Below are positions 33,773-39,813 of a DNA stretch of 39,813 nucleotides, one piece after another. Where the stretch lies: NCBI GenBank assembly GCA_011052215.1, contig DRJK01000078.1:1-39813 (forward strand), given 5' to 3'. Source of the DNA: Gammaproteobacteria bacterium (GTDB lineage Bacteria; Pseudomonadota; Gammaproteobacteria; JAADHQ01). Both the position numbers and the translations under genes were made by a program. Positions within the stretch are counted from its first letter, which is position 1. The number at the start of each line of letters is the position of its first letter. The notes below the pieces were generated by a model. It searched no databases, had not been told where the DNA came from, and was given only the letters and a program-made list of their open reading frames with translations.

Positions 33773-33833
33773 AATTTTGTCGTTATTTTTTCAGTCGATT
33801 TCAGGAAATGAATAAAAAATAAGGGTTGGTTGC

Positions 33834-34181
33834 TTAAGGCTTGTTTGATGAATAAATACTGACAGCCTTCGAGCCTGTCCTGATGGTGGAAAGCCGACTG
33901 GATAAACCTTTCATGCGTTGCTTGCCAAGCGAAAAGATTTCCTTGTCAATTTCCAGTATTTCATGGATCCCGTTCGCAATATCCTGACTTTCTTCATGGG
34001 ACAGTGGCTTGCTGAAGAAGGCTAACAGTATCTGCTGGCGCTCCGACTCTCTTTCCATTACCTTCTGCCACTCCCCCAACCGCGCCTCTTGCCGCATGCT
34101 GCGTGCCAGATGAAGAATAGACAACCATTGCCCATCACGGGGTAATGCACACGATTGCGCCGTTGATGCGGTAGAAATCAC
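33834..34181 (-). CDS. fliT: Flagellar protein FliT-like
   Basis: A 115-residue, mostly helical protein directly after fliS. Segments such as EWQKVMERESERQQILLAFF and IHEILEIDKEIFSLGKQRM resemble the helical chaperone FliT/FleP that binds the cap protein FliD and the export system. The start is GTG at 34181 with GTAGGT upstream, overlapping nothing and 8 bp after the fliS stop. Sequence conservation in this family is low, so the name depends mainly on position and helical pattern. Confidence 0.68.
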   Translation of the reverse strand: MISTASTAQSCALPRDGQWLSILHLARSMRQEARLGEWQKVMERESERQQILLAFFSKPLSHEESQDIANGIHEILEIDKEIFSLGKQRMKGLSSRLSTIRTGSKAVSIYSSNKP

Positions 34182-34189
34182 AGATATAC

Positions 34190-34621
34190 CTACGCAGGCC
34201 GTTGATCCATGGGCGGACGTATATTTTTAGCGCTCTCCGGAATCTGGTCCCAGGCACCCTTGATTTCCAGCATCAGCGAAGTTATTTCATCCAGAATAGT
34301 CACATCATTGCTTACATTTGCCTGCATAAGACGACGGCTCATATAATCGTACAATGCTTCCAGATTCTGGGCTATATCACCACCTGCTTCCTTGTCCAGA
34401 CTGATACGCAAGCCATCAATGATTGAAATGGCCCATGTCAGGTTCTGTGCCTTTTTACCGAGATTGCCTTCCGTCATATGGGCCTTGGCAATGGCTATTT
34501 TCCCCAATGCGCCGTCCATCAGCATCTGAATTAATCTATGTGGACTGGCTGATTCAATTTCAGTCGAAATCCCCATTTTTTTGTATTGCTGAACGGCATT
34601 TATGGCGCCTGCGTGATTCAT
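34190..34621 (-). CDS. fliS: Flagellin export chaperone FliS
   Basis: A 143-residue four-helix chaperone that stops early flagellin polymerization. Family blocks include AVQQYKKMGISTEIESASPHR, LIQMLMDGALGKIAIAKAHM and LEALYDYMSRRLMQANVSND. AGAGGT lies upstream of the ATG. It is 160 bp after fliD. A weak sigma-28-like pair (TAAA and GACGATAT, 34690-34717) lies in that gap. Confidence 0.95.
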   Translation of the reverse strand: MNHAGAINAVQQYKKMGISTEIESASPHRLIQMLMDGALGKIAIAKAHMTEGNLGKKAQNLTWAISIIDGLRISLDKEAGGDIAQNLEALYDYMSRRLMQANVSNDVTILDEITSLMLEIKGAWDQIPESAKNIRPPMDQRPA

Positions 34622-34689
34622 GGTTATACCTCTTTATAGTTTACCCGGGGTAATGAAACATTATTGCTGCATCACCATTGTCTATTAAT

Positions 34690-34717
34690 ATATCGTCCGT
34701 ATTGACAGAAATATTTA
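34690..34717 (-). promoter_or_regulatory. Weak sigma-28-like box upstream of fliS
   Basis: TAAA (34714-34717) and GACGATAT (34690-34697) on the minus strand, 16 bp apart, resemble the sigma-28 pattern TAAA-N15-GCCGATAA with two -10 mismatches and one extra spacer base. The gap is A/T-rich, so chance matches are likely. Confidence 0.22.
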
Positions 34718-34782
34718 ATCTTTTTTCTCAACCATTTTGCTTTAATAATTGTTTGACAATTCAAAATTATTGTAAATTACCT

Positions 34783-36828
34783 TTATCTTCTGCTGGATCT
34801 AACCGAGATTTTTGGCAGATTGGCCAGTTGCTGTGTCAGGAAACTACTGGTTGTCTGTAACTGCGCGACCAACTGATCCATTGCAATAAACTGTGAGCGG
34901 ATTCTCTGTTCAATGCTTGCCATCCGGATATCCAGATTTTCACGATCCACTCCAATCCTTTTTACCTCAGACTCGGCACCTTTTATTTTACCGTCAATAC
35001 TGCCCTTGCTATCCAGATAATTGCCCAGAAAACTGTGAATTCGATCCGCTACACCACGTGTAAAATTAATAGTGCCATGATCCCCTGTGCTGCTATCCAG
35101 TATTTTAACGGCCAGATCGGCAGTTGTTGCACTGCCTGTCAGCACCTGGCCGGAACCCGTTGCAAACTGCCCGCCAATTGTGCCCGCTACGTTCAGTCCT
35201 GTAGTTGCAGTAGTGCCAATCAAACCAAAATTATTGCCTGCACTCGACGTCACTATAACCTTGGACGCATCACCATAACGTGCTGAAGTAATGATGAAGT
35301 GCTCATTGCTGGTACTGGTTTCATCGAAAGTAACCGTTACAGAAACGCCCTGACTGCTTAAGGCAGAGGAGCCATTGATCCGTGTTTGTAATTCGACGGC
35401 CAGTTGCGCGCCTGTATAATTGGCCTTCGTTAGAGTCAAGGTACCTGTATCAACCCCGTCCACCTTGAACGCCAGGCTCTTGTTTGTATCATCAATCGTG
35501 ATCGGGGTGGCCGAATCATAGCCGAAGTCGATGCCGGTCAAATCACCCTGTGTCGCGGCCTGGGTAATGTCTATCTTGTAGTCGCCTGGCTGTGAATTAT
35601 TACCTGATGATACAAATTCAACCTGAGTACTGCTTACCTTGCCTGCCGCTGCAAACAGGAAGGATATAGAACCCGGATTATTTTTTATGGCCGTGTCCAG
35701 TTTGCCGTCATCGACCTTCAGGGTTCCATCCCTCTCCGTTACCACGCCAATTTCAGCAAGACTGGTGAGTGACCCTGTCAGGCCAACCGTCTTGTCATTC
35801 AGGACCTTTCTTAACTGGCTGACTATGTTGCGCACTGTGCTGTCGCTCGTCAGGATACTCCCCTTCTGTGTACCTGTATTGTAGGCCGATAATTCATTTA
35901 TGGTTGTCAATAAGGCATTGTAGTCCTGGACAAAATTACGAACTACATTTGCGGTTGTGTCGACATCATTGGCCACAGTCAGTTTTACGGTCTGGGTTGC
36001 ATCGGCCTTGATCAAGTCCAGTGTGACACCGGTCAGGGCATCACTGAACTTGTTCGTTTTGCTGGTAACGGCCAAACCATTAATGGTCAGGCTGGCATCT
36101 GCTGCTACCACCGTCTGGGTCAGATTAACCGCAGAGGCATTAAAGGCCAGTTGCGATAAACCGCTGGTATCCGTGTCACTGGCATCAGATAAGTCAGCCA
36201 CTGTTATTTCAAGACTGTTGGCCGCCCCCGATTCCCCCGACGAAAAGACCAGCTGATTGGTTGTGCCATTATTAATAATGCTGGCAGTAACACCAATATT
36301 GGCCGTATTTACCGCGTTCCGTATCCCTTCCAGGGTGTTATTGGTTGAATCAATTGTGACAGTTTGTGTCGCCTTGTTGGCATTCTGTACGAAGCCGGTA
36401 TAAGTGAACGGGCCGGTTGTAAAAGAGGTTGTACCAAATTTGAATGTCAGGGTACCCACACCGACCACATCGGTTGTATTGGTAAATCCGGTTGATGCCA
36501 CTGAATGGGCGTCCGCCAGGCTGGAGACGACGATATTATAGACCCCGTCTACGGCCTTCGAATTTGCAGTTGCCGTGAGTATAGTGGTATCACTGGATGT
36601 CGCATTGACGGCCTGGAAGGTACTTTGTAGTGATTGTAAAACCAGTGCGCTGGAAAAAGTCGAGATGGCACTTTTTAATGTACCGTAAGCCGATATCTCG
36701 GCCTGGGCTGTTGCCTCCTTGAAATTCAGGAGATTTTCCTTTGGCCCTCTTTCGGCGGCAACCAGTTGGGAAACCAGACTATTGATGTCCAGCCCTGATC
36801 CGATGCCCGGTGATGTAATAGCTGCCAT
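34783..36828 (-). CDS. fliD: Flagellar filament cap protein FliD
   Basis: A 681-residue cap protein, larger than the usual 450-500. The N-terminus SPGIGSGLDINSLVSQLVAAE and the C-terminal helix region (ENLDIRMASIEQRIRSQFIAMDQL followed by LQTTSSFLTQQ) are conserved; the frame between them is rich in T, S, A, N and D. An insertion of about 180 residues (roughly 395-580), beginning near VEFVSSGNNSQPGDYKIDI, accounts for the length and probably forms an extra exposed domain on the cap. Start is supported by GAGAGAC upstream. A sigma-54-like promoter precedes it. Confidence 0.95.
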   Translation of the reverse strand: MAAITSPGIGSGLDINSLVSQLVAAERGPKENLLNFKEATAQAEISAYGTLKSAISTFSSALVLQSLQSTFQAVNATSSDTTILTATANSKAVDGVYNIVVSSLADAHSVASTGFTNTTDVVGVGTLTFKFGTTSFTTGPFTYTGFVQNANKATQTVTIDSTNNTLEGIRNAVNTANIGVTASIINNGTTNQLVFSSGESGAANSLEITVADLSDASDTDTSGLSQLAFNASAVNLTQTVVAADASLTINGLAVTSKTNKFSDALTGVTLDLIKADATQTVKLTVANDVDTTANVVRNFVQDYNALLTTINELSAYNTGTQKGSILTSDSTVRNIVSQLRKVLNDKTVGLTGSLTSLAEIGVVTERDGTLKVDDGKLDTAIKNNPGSISFLFAAAGKVSSTQVEFVSSGNNSQPGDYKIDITQAATQGDLTGIDFGYDSATPITIDDTNKSLAFKVDGVDTGTLTLTKANYTGAQLAVELQTRINGSSALSSQGVSVTVTFDETSTSNEHFIITSARYGDASKVIVTSSAGNNFGLIGTTATTGLNVAGTIGGQFATGSGQVLTGSATTADLAVKILDSSTGDHGTINFTRGVADRIHSFLGNYLDSKGSIDGKIKGAESEVKRIGVDRENLDIRMASIEQRIRSQFIAMDQLVAQLQTTSSFLTQQLANLPKISVRSSRR

Positions 36829-36900
36829 AGTGTCTCTCTGTATTCAGAATACCTGACAACAAATCCAGTATTTGCTACTCAGGGTCTCGTATTGATATAA

Positions 36901-36916
36901 AGCAAAATACAGGCCA
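36901..36916 (-). promoter_or_regulatory. Sigma-54 promoter of fliD
   Basis: TGGCCT-N5-TTGCT on the minus strand matches the sigma-54 consensus at the key TGGC and TTGCW positions with exact spacing. It lies in the flaG-fliD gap, 73 bp before the fliD ATG, and would allow cap synthesis before flagellin. Confidence 0.7.
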
Positions 36917-36924
36917 ACTCTTGT

Positions 36925-37347
36925 TTAAGCCTCATCCTGAATAAGTAAACCACCGCCTATAACTTCTTGCTGATTCTTTATCGCCCGGGCGATTGCGATC
37001 ACCTCTTCGGAGGGTATTTGACGTATAACTTCTTCCGTTTCACGGTCAATCACCTTGATTATGGTCTGACCCAGGTCATCATCCTGGGTGAATTCCAGCT
37101 CCCTGTTTACGGTCTGAACGTAATCATTAATAGAGGCAACTGCCTGGGATACGACCTCTTTCTTTGGTTGTTCGGAAGCCTTTTTGCCTTCTTCCTGCGG
37201 CACTGTATTGCCGGAGGTGACAGCAATTTGCCGATTATCCTGTGGTTCGGTGGTGGGCGCCGGGGATACAACAGCAAGCTTTTTAACAGACGCCTGACCC
37301 GTTCTGTCGATTACCGGCTGAACCGGGCTATTTGTATCGATAAGCAT
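36925..37347 (-). CDS. flaG: FlaG family protein
   Basis: A 140-residue FlaG protein, linked to filament length control in polar flagellates. The N-terminal half is Pro/Thr/Gln-rich and variable; the C-terminal block ASINDYVQTVNRELEFTQDDD and TIIKVIDRETEEVIRQIPSE is the FlaG domain. It lies between flagellin and cap genes, 75 bp after fliC. Confidence 0.93.
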   Translation of the reverse strand: MLIDTNSPVQPVIDRTGQASVKKLAVVSPAPTTEPQDNRQIAVTSGNTVPQEEGKKASEQPKKEVVSQAVASINDYVQTVNRELEFTQDDDLGQTIIKVIDRETEEVIRQIPSEEVIAIARAIKNQQEVIGGGLLIQDEA

Positions 37348-37380
37348 AATAACTACCTCTACTAAAGATTTTCAGGATTT

Positions 37381-37406
37381 GCGCCTGGAGAAACTCCCCC
37401 AGGCGC
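37381..37406 (-). terminator. GC-rich hairpin after flagellin gene
   Basis: GCGCCTGG (37381-37388) pairs with CCAGGCGC (37399-37406), with a partly paired inner AG/CT. It begins about 17 bp past the fliC stop codon. The sequence after it on the minus strand is only moderately T-rich, so it may be a leaky terminator or a 3' stabilizer that lowers flaG expression relative to flagellin. Confidence 0.5.
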
Positions 37407-37422
37407 ATTCCCGAACCTTTTA

Positions 37423-39531
37423 CTACTGTAGTAACGATAATGCCAGTTGTGGCAGTGAGTTTGCCTGTGAAAGAATCGCAACACCTGCTTGCTGCAGTAT
37501 TTGCGCCCGGGTCAGTTTGGCGGTTTCTGCCGCATAGTCTGCGTCCAGGATTCGTGAACGTGCAGCCGTCAGATTCTCTGCTGTCGAGGTGTTACTGGTA
37601 ACCGTAGATTCAAAACGGTTGGCCACCGCACCCAGATCCGCACGGATACTGTTCACCTGGTCCAACGCACCATCAAGACGTGCAATCGCGGCATTCGCAC
37701 CTGCAACGGTGGAAATATTGACATTATTAATCGTTTGCTGAGTTGCCGTAGCTGAACCCAGGCCGGCCTTCGCTGCATTGTTACCCGTAATAATAAAGGT
37801 AGTCGATGAACTCAGCTCGATTGTTCCCGCATTCTTGTTGCCGCCGGAGGTGTAGGTACCATTGGCGCCGTTCGTGCCCTGGGCACCTGTAATACCTGCG
37901 GTCGGTAATGTGCTGTCCAGCACATCGGCATCACCGGTGTCACCATAATTTTCAGCCGTTAACAACACCCTGCCTGCGTTGCTATTCGTTGCCACTACAT
38001 TGGTAGCGACCGCAGTATAGCGACCCGTAATTGCGGTGAAGAGCGATGTTGCCTGAATTGTTGCACTGGCACCCAGGTCCACCTGGGTATTGCCTGTAGT
38101 AGCGGTTCCACCTGAGAATGTAAACTCATAAGACACACCGCCTACAGTCAGGGTATCACCCACGGCCAGGCCGGTGCCTGTTGTGGAATAGGTGCTGGTT
38201 GCCGTACCACCTGAAATGGTGGCATCCGTATGAGTAACCGTACTTGATAATACAGATGATGTTATACGAATTTTTGTATTGCTCGTAGAGGAAGCGGTTA
38301 CATTTGCAGAACCACTTGAGATAGCTGCCGCCGCATTAGTGGTGGTTACCGTAGTAGTACCACCAATCGTAATTTTGGTGTTACCCGAACCTGTTACGGC
38401 TGTAGCAGTGATCTGAAACTCATACGTTACACCCCCTACAACAATGGTATCTCCAGCCAGGGCGGCTGTGTCACCTCCATTCAGGCCTATATCGTTCACG
38501 CCAGCCACACCGCCAAAGGTGTAGTCATAAGTACCTTTTGTCTGACCAGTTGATATCTCGATACCGGCCGCATTTTCCAGTCGGGCCGCACCGGCATCAC
38601 TATTGGTTGTTGTGATGTTAATGTCCTTACCGGTAGCAGACGACAATGTCAGCGCACCCGTTGACAGGTCAGATGTTGCAGTTATGCCTGTGCTGCTAGT
38701 GACATTATTGACCGCGGCAGCGAGACTGGCACCTTGTGTGGCAATATTGTTATTGCCTGCGACAGCACCGACATTCACGCCGTTGAGCACAAGATCACCC
38801 GACTGCAGGGTCTGGTTACGGCTCAGTGTGATCGTACTTGTATAGGAAGTACTGGCCGTTGCAGTCACGCCGGTTGTAGATTTGACACTGTTGATAGCAG
38901 CGGTCTTGGCTTCAGCAGAAGATGAGGTAGTTGAACCCACATCTACACTGTTTATCAGTAGATCGCCACCAGCCAGGTTGGCTGTTGTCACGGCACTGGC
39001 AGATGAACCCACCTGGTATGCACCCAGGGCCTCTGTTGATGCATTACCAATGTTAACCGTAATAATCTGGTTGGCGTTTGCACCTACCTGGAACTGTGCC
39101 CCGGTGAAAGTACCATCGATGATGTTCTGTCCGTTAAACTGTGTGGTTGCTGAAACACGCGACAACTCTGACAGTAGCTGTGAGGCCTCACTGTTCAGTG
39201 CGGTACGGTCTGAGGAAGAGTTGGTACTGTTCGCAGACTGCAGGGCCAACTCACGAATACGTTGCAGGATGTTTCCGTACTCACTCAGTGCGCCTTCAGC
39301 CGTCTGTGACAGTGAAATCGCGTCATTCGCGTTTCGTGATGCCTGGTTCAAACCACGAATCTGTGCTGTAAAACGTTCAGAAATCGCCAGACCCGCAGCA
39401 TCATCTTTTGCAGAGTTGATACGCAAACCGGAAGACAAACGTTGCAGGGATGTCGCTAATGCACTTTGAGATTTACTGAGGTTACGCTGCGCATTCAACG
39501 ACGCAATGTTACTATTAATGGATAAAGCCAT
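37423..39531 (-). CDS. fliC: Flagellin FliC with enlarged variable region
   Basis: A 702-residue flagellin, much longer than Pseudomonas (about 400) or E. coli (498). The N-terminal D0/D1 ([18 protein letters not shown] and [19 protein letters not shown]) and the C-terminal D0 ([28 protein letters not shown]) are canonical. The centre, about residues 165-580, is Thr/Ser/Gly/Ala-rich and contains internal duplications: [12 protein letters not shown] and [12 protein letters not shown] (about 188 and 244), and [13 protein letters not shown] and [13 protein letters not shown] (about 360 and 458). The Met at 39531 is used because MALSIN is the universal start; an upstream in-frame codon at 39546 is not. 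It has a sigma-28 promoter. Confidence 0.97.
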   Translation of the reverse strand: MALSINSNIASLNAQRNLSKSQSALATSLQRLSSGLRINSAKDDAAGLAISERFTAQIRGLNQASRNANDAISLSQTAEGALSEYGNILQRIRELALQSANSTNSSSDRTALNSEASQLLSELSRVSATTQFNGQNIIDGTFTGAQFQVGANANQIITVNIGNASTEALGAYQVGSSASAVTTANLAGGDLLINSVDVGSTTSSSAEAKTAAINSVKSTTGVTATASTSYTSTITLSRNQTLQSGDLVLNGVNVGAVAGNNNIATQGASLAAAVNNVTSSTGITATSDLSTGALTLSSATGKDINITTTNSDAGAARLENAAGIEISTGQTKGTYDYTFGGVAGVNDIGLNGGDTAALAGDTIVVGGVTYEFQITATAVTGSGNTKITIGGTTTVTTTNAAAAISSGSANVTASSTSNTKIRITSSVLSSTVTHTDATISGGTATSTYSTTGTGLAVGDTLTVGGVSYEFTFSGGTATTGNTQVDLGASATIQATSLFTAITGRYTAVATNVVATNSNAGRVLLTAENYGDTGDADVLDSTLPTAGITGAQGTNGANGTYTSGGNKNAGTIELSSSTTFIITGNNAAKAGLGSATATQQTINNVNISTVAGANAAIARLDGALDQVNSIRADLGAVANRFESTVTSNTSTAENLTAARSRILDADYAAETAKLTRAQILQQAGVAILSQANSLPQLALSLLQ

Positions 39532-39644
39532 GATTTTTCTCTCCATATCTCCCGCGTTATCAATAAGATAGAGGCAAGAGTCTGGTTAAACCTTAACGGA
39601 TATACTTCATCAGTTTGCGAAGTATTTACCGTTCCCGATCCAAT

Positions 39645-39671
39645 ATATCGGCCGCTGAAAATGGATCTTGA
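39645..39671 (-). promoter_or_regulatory. Sigma-28 promoter of flagellin gene
   Basis: TCAAGATC (39664-39671), 11-bp spacer and GCCGATAT (39645-39652) on the minus strand match the sigma-28 pattern (about TAAAGTTT-N11-GCCGATAA) with correct spacing. The start site would be some 105 bases ahead of the fliC ATG. The remaining 39672-39813 holds no gene that I can support. Confidence 0.8.
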
Positions 39672-39813
39672 ATGTTATTGCAATAAAATAATTATGTTAT
39701 GTTCGTATATTAACTATTTTATTAGGGCTATTACGTTGATAGCGTAGATTAGACTGAACACCCTTTGTGAAGCCCGACAGAGTCCCGGGCCAGGTCAACA
39801 CTAAAGTCAATGC

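Noticed and set aside
33656-33833. Search for a small gene in the fliT-fleQ gap
   Set aside because: The gap is A/T-rich with frequent stops; only a promoter-like pair was found.
39672-39813. Palindromic GCCCG...CGGGC near the right edge
   Set aside because: No T-run on either side and no adjacent gene in the window; not enough to call a terminator.

Overview
The window is almost entirely one polar-flagellum and chemotaxis gene block from a gammaproteobacterium, about 37 kb with every gene on the minus strand. The gene order (fliC-flaG-fliD-fliS-fliT / fleQ-fleS-fleR / fliEFGHIJ / fliK / fliLMNOPQR-flhB / flhA-flhF-flhG-fliA / cheY-cheZ-cheA-cheB-motC-motD-parC-parP / cheW-DUF2802) is the Pseudomonas/Vibrio/Marinobacter type. 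FlhF, FlhG, the FleQ/FleS/FleR cascade and the ParC-ParP pair all point to a single polar flagellum with polar chemosensory arrays. The species cannot be named from sequence alone. No rRNA or tRNA gene was seen.

Read in the direction of transcription (right to left), the filament genes come first (flagellin 39531-37423, FlaG, cap FliD, chaperones FliS and FliT). The regulators follow (FleQ, FleS, FleR), then the MS-ring, switch and export ATPase genes (FliE-FliJ), the hook-length protein FliK, and the switch and export-gate genes (FliL-FlhB, FlhA). Placement GTPase FlhF, number regulator FlhG and sigma-28 (FliA) lead into the chemotaxis core CheY-CheZ-CheA-CheB. A second stator pair (MotC/MotD), array-positioning proteins ParC/ParP, CheW, a 57-residue unnamed ORF and a DUF2802 membrane protein follow. 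The block ends at a strong UUCG-loop terminator near 2150. Rod, hook, flgM and cheR genes are not in the window.

Regulatory sites fit the usual flagellar hierarchy. Good sigma-54 (-24/-12) matches lie upstream of fleSR, fliD, fliK, fliL and flhA, with weaker ones before fliE and cheW. A well-spaced sigma-28 box lies upstream of flagellin, and another lies inside flhG just ahead of fliA-cheY. A sigma-70-like box precedes fleQ.

The left 1.4 kb is different. It is a small accessory region with a partial RelE/ParE toxin gene, a large imperfect hairpin that looks like an integron attC site, a VapB/VapC-type toxin-antitoxin pair in opposite orientation, and a second, half attC-like site. Next comes a 121-bp inverted-repeat element carrying a nine-codon remnant that resembles the start of a REP-associated transposase. 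A lone ATP-pyrophosphatase-like gene (DUF71/Dph6-like) separates this from the flagellar block.

The most interesting features are three FliM-like acidic motifs in CheA where a folded P2 domain would normally be, the apparent integron-cassette edge, the small element next to it, and the unannotated small ORF after cheW.
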